This document shows positions 6,894-13,245 of a stretch of DNA of 14,214 nt, piece by piece. Made by a program: the position numbers and the translations under genes. The stretch lies in assembly GCA_019120115.1 (NCBI GenBank), contig DWVS01000148.1:1-14214 (forward strand), in the 5' to 3' direction. Every line of letters starts with the position of its first letter. The first letter of the stretch is position 1. Origin of the DNA: Eisenbergiella intestinigallinarum. GTDB lineage: Bacteria; Bacillota; Clostridia; Lachnospirales; Lachnospiraceae. Below the pieces are notes generated by a model. The model worked only from the letters and a program-made list of their open reading frames with translations. It was not told the origin of the DNA and did not search any database.

Positions 6894-6941
6894 CCGGAGC
6901 GTCACAGATCACTCTGGCTGCCTTGACTGCCAACGCTCCGG
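6894..6941 (+). repeat. Intercistronic inverted repeat between pyrB and pyrI
   Basis: CCGGAGCGT (6894-6902) is perfectly complementary to ACGCTCCGG (6933-6941), with 30 bases between. An inner TGGC/GCCA pair abuts the 3' arm. The hairpin ends two bases before the GGAG that serves pyrI, so it may set the pyrB:pyrI ratio or protect the mRNA. No T-run follows, so it is not an intrinsic terminator. Confidence 0.6.
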
Positions 6942-6955
6942 AATGGAGAAAAAAT

Positions 6956-7390
6956 ATGTTAAATGTAGGAAAAATTGAAGAGGGCTTCGTGCTCGACCAT
7001 ATCAAAGCCGGAAAAAGTATGTCCATCTACCACCATCTGCAGCTGGATAAGCTGGACTGTCCTGTTGCCATCATCAAAAATGCCCGAAGCAACAAGATGG
7101 GCAAAAAGGACATTCTGAAGGTGGAATGCGACATCAATACTCTTGACCTTGACGTACTGGCCGTCATCGACCACAATATCACCGTAAACGTCATCAAAAA
7201 CGGCGAGATTGTCACCAAGAAAGCGCTGTCGCTTCCAAAAGAAATCAAAAATGTCATTCATTGCAAAAATCCCCGCTGCATCACTTCCATCGAACAGGGA
7301 CTGCCGCACATCTTCGTGCTGGCCGATGAAAAGAAGGAAGTATACCGCTGCAAGTACTGCGAGGAGAAATTTGACAGGAGATCTCTGTAA
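6956..7390 (+). CDS. pyrI: Aspartate carbamoyltransferase regulatory chain
   Basis: The regulatory subunit that binds nucleotide effectors and links catalytic trimers. The 144-residue product has an N-terminal allosteric domain (VGKIEEGFVLDHIKAGKSM, residues 4-22; MGKKDILKVE, 48-57). The C-terminal zinc domain has four cysteines, C103-x4-C108 and C132-x2-C135, the spacing seen in E. coli PyrI, and they should be able to bind zinc. The start at 6956 (MLNVGK) has GGAG seven bases upstream. The frame is open back to an ATG at 6884, but those residues fall on the intercistronic hairpin and have no family character. It is probably co-transcribed with pyrB and closed by the terminator 20 bases downstream. 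Confidence 0.97.
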   Translation: MLNVGKIEEGFVLDHIKAGKSMSIYHHLQLDKLDCPVAIIKNARSNKMGKKDILKVECDINTLDLDVLAVIDHNITVNVIKNGEIVTKKALSLPKEIKNVIHCKNPRCITSIEQGLPHIFVLADEKKEVYRCKYCEEKFDRRSL

Positions 7391-7403
7391 GGAACTCTGA
7401 TAC

Positions 7404-7440
7404 AAAAAACGGATGCCCGCTTCGCGGCATCCGCTTTTTA
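7404..7440. terminator. Bidirectional intrinsic terminator after pyrI
   Basis: CGGATGCC (7410-7417) pairs with GGCATCCG (7426-7433) around an eight-base loop. A run of five T follows on the plus side and a run of six A precedes it, which gives a T-run for the opposite strand. It therefore can end both pyrBI and the convergent XRE gene. Confidence 0.9.
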
Positions 7441-7460
7441 TGCGCACCTGCCGATGCGCA
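7440..7460. repeat. Short repeat ATGCGCA x2
   Basis: Two copies of ATGCGCA separated by seven bases lie just past the terminator. As TGCGCA is self-complementary they can also pair as a small hairpin. Probably incidental or an accessory part of the terminator region. Confidence 0.35.
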
Positions 7461-7463
7461 TTC

Positions 7464-7781
7464 CTATTCGTACAGCTTCGCAAGATCCCGGAACAGCCGC
7501 TCCATCCGCTCCGCCTTCTCCTCCGGCAGCTGGCGGGTAATTCCCTCTGGTATGACGATCGGCTGTTCTCCGGCAAGCAGCCACGTCAAACTCATATCCA
7601 TCCGTTCATGAACCAGAATCATGCGTTCTATGGACAGGCGTCTGTTTCCCCTTTCAATTTCGCCATAGAAGGTCTCCGACATTTCCAGAAGATCTGCCGC
7701 TTCCTTCTGTGTCATTCCCAATTCTTCCCTGCGCAGTCTCAGCCTGTCTCCGATTTCCACAAGAAGTCCTGTTGCCGCCAT
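7464..7781 (-). CDS. XRE-family helix-turn-helix regulator
   Basis: A 105-residue protein with an HTH_3 (Cro/C1-type) domain over residues 8-70. It includes IGDRLRLRREELGMTQKEAADLLEMSETFYGEIERGNRRLSIERM, with the usual TQ...A..L......I..GN.R.S pattern. The rest is a short acidic/basic helix (PEEKAERMERLFRDLAKLYE) that could dimerise. No sensor domain is present. The chosen ATG at 7781 has GAGAGGA upstream. An ATG at 7817 with GGAGG seven bases upstream would add 12 Gly/Arg-rich residues and is a real alternative. The gene follows ugd by 77 bases and ends at the shared terminator, so it is probably read with ugd. Target genes are unknown. Confidence 0.85.
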   Translation of the reverse strand: MAATGLLVEIGDRLRLRREELGMTQKEAADLLEMSETFYGEIERGNRRLSIERMILVHERMDMSLTWLLAGEQPIVIPEGITRQLPEEKAERMERLFRDLAKLYE

Positions 7782-7787
7782 ACCGTT

Positions 7788-7794
7788 TCCTCTC
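7788..7794 (-). promoter_or_regulatory. Ribosome site for the XRE gene start at 7781
   Basis: GAGAGGA lies six bases before the 7781 ATG. A competing GGAGG serves the in-frame ATG at 7817, so the start is not settled. The shorter product begins closer to where the HTH domain begins. Confidence 0.45.
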
Positions 7795-7858
7795 CGCCTG
7801 CCGCCGCCGGGCAGCATTTTCAACCTCCACGAACCAACGGTTCATATTTCCTCTTTTT

Positions 7859-9085
7859 TCAGTCTCTATGATACAGATCTCTAGTATAAACCTTCTCCTT
7901 ATATGGCTCAAGCTCGGAGGCATACCGGTTCGCCACGATCACATCACTGGCCTCCGCAAATTCATCAAAGCTCCGGACCACTCTGGAACCGAAAAAAGTC
8001 TCATCCTTAAGCGTGGGCTCGTAGAGTATGACCTCGGCTCCCTTTCCCTTCAGCCGCTTCATTACACCCTGGATGGAGCTCTGACGGAAATTGTCGGAAT
8101 CGGTTTTCATGGTAAGGCGATATATGCCCACCGTAACCGTTCCTGCACTTTTTCCGCTCCTGTCAAAGCCTGCCTTTTCCAGAATCCGATCTGCGATGAA
8201 GTCCTTTCTGGTCCGGTTGGCGTCTACAATGGCCTCAATAATGTTTTCCGGCACATCCTGATAATTGGCAAGAAGCTGCTTGGTATCCTTTGGAAGACAG
8301 TAACCGCCATAACCAAAGGAGGGATTGTTATAATGCGTCCCGATTCTGGGATCCAGGCAGACGCCTTCAATGATCTGCCGGGTATTCAGGCCGCGCACCT
8401 CCGCGTAGGTATCCAGCTCGTTGAAAAAGCAGACGCGCAGCGCCAGATAGGTATTTGCAAAAAGCTTCACCGCCTCCGCTTCCGTGGAATGGGTGATCAG
8501 CGTCGGGATATCCTCCTTAATGGCGCCTTCCTTCAGAAGCTCCACAAACCGTTCGGCATCCGCCCGTCTTTCTTCATGATCCGCCGGAATGCCGACGATG
8601 ATGCGGGAAGGATAGAGATTGTCATACAGCGCATGGCCCTCTCGCAAAAACTCCGGACTGAACAGAATACGGTCCGTCCCGTATTTTTTCCGAACAGAAG
8701 CAGTATAGCCCACGGGAACCGTGGATTTGACAATCATGACGGCCTTCGGATTCACCCGCAGCACCGTCTCGATCACCGCCTCCACAGAGGAGGTATCAAA
8801 ATAGTTCTTCTTCGGATCGTAATTGGTCGGAGTGGAAATGATGACGAAATCCGCCTCTCCGTACGCCTTATCCCCATCCAGAGTGGCGATCAGATCGAGC
8901 GGTTTTTCCGCAAGATATTCCTCAATCTCCTTATCCCGGATCGGTGACCTGCGCTGATTGATCATGTCCACCTTTTCCTGCAGTACATCCACCGCCCAGA
9001 CCCGGTTGTGCTGCGCCAGCAGGATGGCGTTGCTTAAGCCGACGTAGCCGGTTCCGGCGATGGCTATGGTAAGTTTTGAATTCAT
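7859..9085 (-). CDS. ugd: UDP-glucose 6-dehydrogenase
   Basis: Oxidises UDP-glucose twice with NAD+ to UDP-glucuronate, a precursor for surface polysaccharide; cytoplasmic. The 408-residue protein is the short, E. coli/HasB-like type. Visible features are the NAD-binding AGTGYVGLS (10-18), STPTNYD (84-90), VKSTVPVG (119-126), SPEFLREG with E148, the lysine/asparagine pair in EAVKLFANTYLA (K207, N211) and the catalytic cysteine C263 in FGYGGYCLPKDTKQLL. All key residues are present. AGAGGA lies about seven bases before the ATG. It has its own promoter and no glycosyltransferase neighbour, so it is not inside a capsule cluster in this window. A GDP-mannose dehydrogenase is a less likely alternative. 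Confidence 0.94.
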   Translation of the reverse strand: MNSKLTIAIAGTGYVGLSNAILLAQHNRVWAVDVLQEKVDMINQRRSPIRDKEIEEYLAEKPLDLIATLDGDKAYGEADFVIISTPTNYDPKKNYFDTSSVEAVIETVLRVNPKAVMIVKSTVPVGYTASVRKKYGTDRILFSPEFLREGHALYDNLYPSRIIVGIPADHEERRADAERFVELLKEGAIKEDIPTLITHSTEAEAVKLFANTYLALRVCFFNELDTYAEVRGLNTRQIIEGVCLDPRIGTHYNNPSFGYGGYCLPKDTKQLLANYQDVPENIIEAIVDANRTRKDFIADRILEKAGFDRSGKSAGTVTVGIYRLTMKTDSDNFRQSSIQGVMKRLKGKGAEVILYEPTLKDETFFGSRVVRSFDEFAEASDVIVANRYASELEPYKEKVYTRDLYHRD

Positions 9086-9101
9086 GGGTTGTCCTCTTTT
9101 C

Positions 9102-9118
9102 TGCCGCCGGAGGCGGCA
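9102..9118 (-). repeat. Hairpin directly before the ugd ribosome site
   Basis: On the minus strand TGCCGCC pairs with GGCGGCA around a three-base loop, followed at once by AGAAAAGAGG and the ugd ATG. It lies near the predicted 5' end of the transcript. The same arrangement appears before the DUF4867 gene. Confidence 0.65.
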
Positions 9119-9131
9119 TTGAATTAGTATG

Positions 9132-9161
9132 ATTATATCTCAGCTGTCGATAAGACGTCAA
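9132..9161 (-). promoter_or_regulatory. Sigma-A promoter for ugd
   Basis: Minus-strand -35 TTGACG (9156-9161), 18-base spacer and perfect TATAAT (9132-9137). Transcription would start near 9125 and give a leader of about 40 bases that includes the hairpin at 9102-9118. The promoter sits just beyond the fucI-family operon terminator. Confidence 0.82.
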
Positions 9162-9198
9162 TCTGTCCGGGAAATTTCTCTGTATTTTTTGCCGCAGC

Positions 9199-9246
9199 AA
9201 AAAAACAGGCCCGCCATACCGGGAAATGACCGGCATGACGGGCCTG
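9199..9246 (-). terminator. Intrinsic terminator of the sugar-catabolic operon
   Basis: On the minus strand CAGGCCCG and CGGGCCTG form an outer stem. It continues inward through CAT/ATG and CCGG/CCGG with only wobble interruptions, and a run of seven T follows (9199-9205). It is a strong rho-independent terminator 26 bases after the isomerase stop, insulating ugd from the sugar operon. Confidence 0.95.
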
Positions 9247-9272
9247 AGGTTCTATTACACTGCCCTTTTTGT

Positions 9273-10751
9273 TCAGGCAAACGGATTCTCGGAAGGGTAC
9301 AGCATCCCCTTCGGCTGGTTGAAGTTGATTTCATCCAGCTCCACGCCGATGTACTTGAACACCTCGTACAGAGCTTTTCCATAATGACCGAAGGCCACGG
9401 CGCCGTGGTGAGGATAGTTCTTCTCGATAAGCACATGGCGGTAGAAACGTCCCATCTCCGGAATGGCGAAAATACCGATGCCGCCAAAGGAACGGGTTGC
9501 AACGGGAAGCACCTCGCCCTGCGCGATATACGCACGAAGCTTGCTGTCAGACGTGCTCTGCAGGCGGTAGAAGGTGATGGGACCCGGAACAATGTCTCCC
9601 TCCAGGGTACCCTGGGTCACTTCTTCAGGCAGGCTTCTCGCCATGATGAACTGATACTTCATCTCGCAGAAGGAAAGCTTGCTGGAAGGCGTATTGCCGC
9701 AGTGGAAGCCCATGAAGGTATCCTTCTGGGTGTAGTTATACTTTCCGGCAATCTCAGACTGATACATATCCGCAGGAACGGTGTTGTTGATATCAAGCAG
9801 GGTCACCGCATCCTGGCTTACGACGGTTCCGATGAACTCGCTCAGCGCACCGTAAATATCCACCTCGCAGGATACCGGAATGCCGCGCTTAGTCAGACGG
9901 CTGTTCACATAGCAGGGCACGCAGCCGAACTGGGTCTGGAATGCGGGCCAGCATTTTCCGGCAACAACCACATGCTCCCTGCTGCCCTTATGCTCCTCGA
10001 TCCAGTCGAGCAGAGTGAGTTCATACTGAGCCAGTCTGGAAAGGATTTCCGGCTTCTTGTTTCCGGCGCCAAGCTCCGCTTCCATATCCGCAACCACGGA
10101 AGGGATTCTCTCGTCTCCCGCATGATTGTTGAAGGCCTCAAACAGATCCAGCTCGGAATTTTCCTCGATCTCAACGCCCAGGTTGAAGAGCTGCTTGATG
10201 GGCGCGTTGCAGGCCATGAAATCTCTCGGACGGGGACCGAAGGAAATGATCTTCAGGCTGTGAAGGCCGATGACCGCTCTGGCGATGGGCGCGAAATCCG
10301 CGATCATATCCGCGCATTCCTCCGCCGTTCCTACAGGATATTCCGGAATATAGGCCTTCAGATTTCTCAGTTTCAGATTGTAGCTTGCGTTCAGCACGCC
10401 GCAGTAGGCGTCTCCTCTGCCGCCCACCAGGTTGTCTCCGGTCTCCTCCGCCGCGGCAACCACCATGGCGGGGCCGTCAAACTCCTTAATCAGCAGGGTT
10501 TCGGGCGTTTCCGGTCCGAAGTTTCCAAGGTAAACCACGATCGCGTTGCAGCCCGCAGCCTTCACATCCGCGAGGGCCTTCCTCATATCGATTTCATTCT
10601 CGATGCAGACAGGGCACTCATACAGTCCCTCTCCATACTTCTTTGCATAGGCTGCGACTACAGCTTTTCTTCTGGACACAGACAGGTCCATGGGAAAGCA
10701 GTCGCGGCTCACCGCAACGATGGCAATTTTTTCTTTCGGCATGTTGTTCAT
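9273..10751 (-). CDS. L-fucose isomerase family (COG2407-like) sugar isomerase
   Basis: An aldose-ketose isomerase of the fucose/arabinose isomerase superfamily, 492 residues, cytoplasmic. Probable metal ligands, by analogy with E. coli FucI, are E296 (VSCEVDIYG), D320 (TLLDINN) and H350 (GFHCGNTPSSKL), all present. The protein is about 100 residues shorter than E. coli FucI and belongs to the wider COG2407 group whose substrates vary, so I leave out the symbol fucI. The ATG at 10751 has AAGGAAG about six bases upstream, next to a G/C hairpin. It is the last gene of the kinase/DUF4867/isomerase operon. The partner kinase is xylulokinase-like, so the substrate could be a pentose (for example D-arabinose, D-xylose or L-arabinose) rather than fucose. 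Substrate is inference. Confidence 0.88.
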   Translation of the reverse strand: MNNMPKEKIAIVAVSRDCFPMDLSVSRRKAVVAAYAKKYGEGLYECPVCIENEIDMRKALADVKAAGCNAIVVYLGNFGPETPETLLIKEFDGPAMVVAAAEETGDNLVGGRGDAYCGVLNASYNLKLRNLKAYIPEYPVGTAEECADMIADFAPIARAVIGLHSLKIISFGPRPRDFMACNAPIKQLFNLGVEIEENSELDLFEAFNNHAGDERIPSVVADMEAELGAGNKKPEILSRLAQYELTLLDWIEEHKGSREHVVVAGKCWPAFQTQFGCVPCYVNSRLTKRGIPVSCEVDIYGALSEFIGTVVSQDAVTLLDINNTVPADMYQSEIAGKYNYTQKDTFMGFHCGNTPSSKLSFCEMKYQFIMARSLPEEVTQGTLEGDIVPGPITFYRLQSTSDSKLRAYIAQGEVLPVATRSFGGIGIFAIPEMGRFYRHVLIEKNYPHHGAVAFGHYGKALYEVFKYIGVELDEINFNQPKGMLYPSENPFA

Positions 10752-10767
10752 AATTTTCTTCCTTTCC

Positions 10768-10783
10768 GCGGCCCTGCGGCCGC
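10768..10783 (-). repeat. Hairpin directly before the isomerase ribosome site
   Basis: GCGGCC pairs with GGCCGC around a four-base loop, followed at once by GGAAAGGAAG and the isomerase ATG on the minus strand. It matches the hairpin-then-ribosome-site layout before ugd and the DUF4867 gene. Confidence 0.6.
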
Positions 10784-10805
10784 CCTCCGTTGATATTTTT
10801 TCGGC

Positions 10806-11438
10806 TCAGCGCTCCAGGTCCTTCACGCAGAGATTCTCTCCCTTCAGACCAAGATGGCTGCCTTCGGGAAGTCCTCCTTCCGGATGGCCGATCAGCCACT
10901 TGTTCTTCGCGGTCAGCAGCCGGTCCTCTCCTCCCGCATAGTGATTCTCATCCAGCGTCTGATTGGTCCCGTCCGGAAGCACAATCGCACAGCGGAAGCC
11001 CTCATCCGAAGCATTGCAGGGTGCATAGTGCAGGCTGGTGGCATACAGCTCCACACCGACGCCTGCAGGCAGAAGGAATGCCTCCACCTTCGCGGTGTCA
11101 TAGGTATCCCCCTCTTCGATATCCTGCTGCTGTCCCAGAAGCAGGATCAGATCGTTTGCCGCCACATCGATCTCTGAAGACCTGTGGTATTCCAGCGCGT
11201 TCAGATAAACATTGCTTCCGTTGCAGTAACCGATCTGAATGGGCATTTCCCCATAAGCCACATCCTGAAGCGCCTGGTAAACCGGAAGCGCTTCCAGCTG
11301 CTCCACGCTTGGCTCATACACCACTTCCTGCGGACAGGGCGTCTTCTTCAGTTCCTCCACCAGCTCCGAAAAGTCCACGTTTTCCACAACTTTTCCGTAC
11401 TTTTTAAAAGCCGGATCCGTTACCTTTTGCAGTTTCAT
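10806..11438 (-). CDS. DUF4867 family protein, sugar operon partner
   Basis: A 210-residue protein that I match to DUF4867 from memory of the family; no function is established. The middle looks cupin-like: GYCNGSNVYLNALEYHRSSEID (70-91), a Gly-rich turn, EAFLLPAGVGVELYATSLHYAPC (119-141). H85, E89 and H137 are placed like metal ligands of small cupin sugar enzymes. The C-terminal part contains conserved-looking ENHYAGGEDRLLTAKNKWLIGHPEGGLPEGSHLGLKGEN (164-202). No signal peptide or membrane segment. GAGG lies five bases before the ATG, right after a hairpin. It lies between the kinase and isomerase genes in one operon, so a role in handling the same sugar (mutarotation, epimerisation or lactone handling) is plausible but unproven. 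Confidence 0.8.
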   Translation of the reverse strand: MKLQKVTDPAFKKYGKVVENVDFSELVEELKKTPCPQEVVYEPSVEQLEALPVYQALQDVAYGEMPIQIGYCNGSNVYLNALEYHRSSEIDVAANDLILLLGQQQDIEEGDTYDTAKVEAFLLPAGVGVELYATSLHYAPCNASDEGFRCAIVLPDGTNQTLDENHYAGGEDRLLTAKNKWLIGHPEGGLPEGSHLGLKGENLCVKDLER

Positions 11439-11453
11439 TCTTACCTCTTTTCC

Positions 11454-11471
11454 TGCTGCCGTCAGGCAGCA
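11454..11471 (-). repeat. Hairpin directly before the DUF4867 ribosome site
   Basis: On the minus strand TGCTGCC pairs with GGCAGCA around a four-base loop, followed at once by GGAAAAGAGG and the DUF4867 ATG. It is almost the same module as that before ugd. Confidence 0.65.
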
Positions 11472-11483
11472 TTTAAATCACAA

Positions 11484-11505
11484 AAGAAGCGCATAAGGGC
11501 TTCTT
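11484..11505 (-). repeat. Intercistronic hairpin after the kinase gene
   Basis: AAGAAGC pairs with GCTTCTT around an eight-base loop just after the kinase stop, followed by only four T on the minus strand. It could be a weak terminator or an mRNA processing/stability element separating the kinase from the downstream genes. Confidence 0.45.
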
Positions 11506-11511
11506 CTTCCC

Positions 11512-12984
11512 TTAAAATACAAGCTGGTCAAACAGCTGTCTGCATGCCGGATAAATCTGTTTAAACTGCTGATATCTGGCCTCATACTTCGCAGCGAGAG
11601 ACACATCCGGCACCTCCACGCCGGCCGGCTTCACCAGCTTTTCCGCCGCTTCCTCCACACTTGCAAACGCGCCGCAGCCCACCGCAGCCAGAATCGCGCC
11701 GCCAAGTCCCGGGCCTTCCTCGCTTTCGATCTGCTCCACCGGAATATTCAGGACGTTTGCCATGATTTTTCTCCAGAGCGGGCTCTTCGCTCCGCCTCCG
11801 CAGATGCGCGTCTTCTCGATCTGAATTCCCAGAGACCTTGCCACCTCAAAGGAATCCCGCAGGGCAAAGGCCACGCCCTCCAGCACCGCCTGGGTCATAT
11901 CCGCACGGGTGGTGTCCATGGTCATGCCGATGAAGGTTCCCCTGGCGTTCGGATTGTTGTGCGGGGAACGTTCTCCCATCAGATAGGGCAGGAAGAATAC
12001 ACGATTCTCTCCCAGTTCTCCTATGGCCGCCTGCTCCGCCCCGTAATCAGAGGTTCCAAGGATATCGTCCATCCACCACTTATTGCAGGATGCGGCGCTC
12101 AGCATACATCCCATCAGATGCCAGCTTCCGTCCGCGTGCGCAAAGGCGTGGAGCGCGTTGTTTTCATCCACGCAGAAATGCTCCGACGAAATAAAAATCG
12201 TTCCGCTGGTGCCCAGGGAAATGTTGCATTTTCCTTCCCCTACGGTTCCTGTGCCGACCGCAGCCGCCGCGTTATCTCCGGCACCGGCGATCACTTTCAC
12301 GCCTTCCGGCAGATCCAGCTCCTGCGCGACCTGCGGCAGCAGCGTTCCCACCACCTCATAACTCTCATACACCTTCGCCAGCTGCTCCAGGCTTACGCCG
12401 CAGATCTCACACATTTCCTTCGACCAACAGCGGTTCTTCACATCAAACAATAGCATGCCGGATGCGTCGGACACATCGGTACAATGCACGCCGGAAAGCC
12501 TGTAGGCCAGATAATCCTTGGGCAGCATGATCTTTGAAATCGCCGCGAAATGCTCCGGCTCATGCTTCTTCACCCACAAAAGCTTCGGCGCGGTAAATCC
12601 CGCAAAGGCGATATTTCCTGTATATTCGGAAAGCTTTTCCTTCCCGATCACCTGATTCAGATAATCCGTTTCCTCTCCGGTTCTCCCGTCATTCCACAAA
12701 ATGGCCGGACGGATGACTCGGTCTTCCTCATCAAGAATCACCAGCCCGTGCATCTGCCCTCCGAAGCTGATGCCCTCCACTTTTGACCTGTCACAGTCCT
12801 TAAGCAGCTCCTTCAGCCCTGCCATCGTCTGCTCATACCAGTCCTCCGGTCTCTGCTCCGACCAGCCCGGCTGGGGAAAAAACAGAGGATATTCCTTCGA
12901 TACCACCCGGCGGACGGTCCCCTTCTCATCCATCAGAAGCAGCTTGACCGCCGAGGTTCCGAGATCCACTCCTATGTACAGCAT
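11512..12984 (-). CDS. xylB: Xylulokinase-type FGGY carbohydrate kinase
   Basis: Phosphorylates a ketose (D-xylulose in the named family) with ATP; cytoplasmic. The 490-residue protein shows the N-terminal phosphate loop GVDLGTSAVK (5-14), the xylulokinase sugar-binding signature GGQMHGLV (75-82), LWNDGR (96-101), the catalytic aspartate D237 in VIAGAGDNAAAAVGTG, SLGTSGT and a C-terminal ATP site around RICGGGAKSPLWRKIMANVL. Length and motifs fit XylB well. GGGAGG lies six bases before the ATG. It is the first gene of the operon, under a divergent promoter shared with the LacI-family gene. Related FGGY kinases act on ribulose or fuculose, so with a FucI-like partner the true ketose may differ from D-xylulose. 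Confidence 0.92.
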   Translation of the reverse strand: MLYIGVDLGTSAVKLLLMDEKGTVRRVVSKEYPLFFPQPGWSEQRPEDWYEQTMAGLKELLKDCDRSKVEGISFGGQMHGLVILDEEDRVIRPAILWNDGRTGEETDYLNQVIGKEKLSEYTGNIAFAGFTAPKLLWVKKHEPEHFAAISKIMLPKDYLAYRLSGVHCTDVSDASGMLLFDVKNRCWSKEMCEICGVSLEQLAKVYESYEVVGTLLPQVAQELDLPEGVKVIAGAGDNAAAAVGTGTVGEGKCNISLGTSGTIFISSEHFCVDENNALHAFAHADGSWHLMGCMLSAASCNKWWMDDILGTSDYGAEQAAIGELGENRVFFLPYLMGERSPHNNPNARGTFIGMTMDTTRADMTQAVLEGVAFALRDSFEVARSLGIQIEKTRICGGGAKSPLWRKIMANVLNIPVEQIESEEGPGLGGAILAAVGCGAFASVEEAAEKLVKPAGVEVPDVSLAAKYEARYQQFKQIYPACRQLFDQLVF

Positions 12985-13015
12985 ACTGTGCCTCCCTTCT
13001 CTTTCTTTTCCCGGT

Positions 13016-13040
13016 CACGTTGTTTCGTGCCCGTGCACGT
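13016..13040. promoter_or_regulatory. CGTG/CACG-rich patch downstream of the xylB start site
   Basis: CACG-6-CGTG (13016-13029) is followed by the perfect palindrome CGTGCACG (13032-13039). They lie at the start of the predicted xylB transcript, a usual place for a LacI-type operator acting as a roadblock. Binding is inferred only. Confidence 0.4.
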
Positions 13041-13047
13041 TATCTTT

Positions 13048-13076
13048 ATCATAATTGATTTTCATTAAAAAATCAA
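13048..13076 (-). promoter_or_regulatory. Sigma-A promoter for the kinase/DUF4867/isomerase operon
   Basis: Minus-strand -35 TTGATT (13071-13076), 17-base spacer and -10 TATGAT (13048-13053). Predicted start near 13041 gives a leader of about 57 bases. The spacer and -35 are covered by the inverted repeat at 13054-13077. Confidence 0.75.
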
Positions 13077-13077
13077 T
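13054..13077. repeat. 9-bp inverted repeat in the xylB promoter
   Basis: ATTGATTTT (13054-13062) and AAAATCAAT (13069-13077) are perfect complements with six bases between them. They fill the whole -35/-10 spacer and the -35 box, so a bound protein would block polymerase. Candidate operator. Confidence 0.6.
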
Positions 13078-13159
13078 CCGCTTTTGCATTTTCTCGAATA
13101 TTCTATTTTTTATGATATTTTATCACTTTTCTTGCTTTTTATTTCCTTTTTGCAAAATC

Positions 13160-13174
13160 TGTTCAACGTTTTCA
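13160..13174. promoter_or_regulatory. cre-like site (imperfect)
   Basis: TGTTCAACGTTTTCA resembles the CcpA catabolite element with central CG, but it is one base too long between the half sites. It lies between the two divergent promoters. Low confidence. Confidence 0.25.
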
Positions 13175-13216
13175 GGAGGTTCAAAGTGCCCGGACACATC
13201 TGAAGGCGGTTTCAAA

Positions 13217-13245
13217 TTGACTTTGCGTCCGGTTTATGCTACGGT
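13217..13245 (+). promoter_or_regulatory. Probable promoter of the LacI-family gene
   Basis: TTGACT (13217-13222), 17-base spacer and TACGGT (13240-13245). The -10 is poor but is preceded by TGC, an extended -10. It is overlapped by an imperfect dyad GTTTA-8-TAAAC (13232-13249), which would fit autorepression. Confidence 0.55.

Noticed and set aside
7430..7470. att-like site at the ATGCGCA direct repeat
   Set aside because: No integrase, tRNA or mobile gene is nearby, and the repeat is only seven bases next to a terminator.
7654..7923. 89-codon minus-strand frame overlapping the XRE gene and the end of ugd
   Set aside because: Out of frame with both real genes. It contains a short ATG ORF with a GAGGAAAT site upstream, but it runs through the HTH gene and has no domain.
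7709..8947. 412-codon open frame on the plus strand opposite ugd
   Set aside because: Antisense to a well-supported UDP-glucose dehydrogenase; no ribosome site or family pattern.
9129..10793. 554-codon open frame on the plus strand opposite the isomerase gene
   Set aside because: It lies antisense to a clear isomerase with intact motifs, has no recognisable family character and is explained by codon bias in a GC-rich gene.
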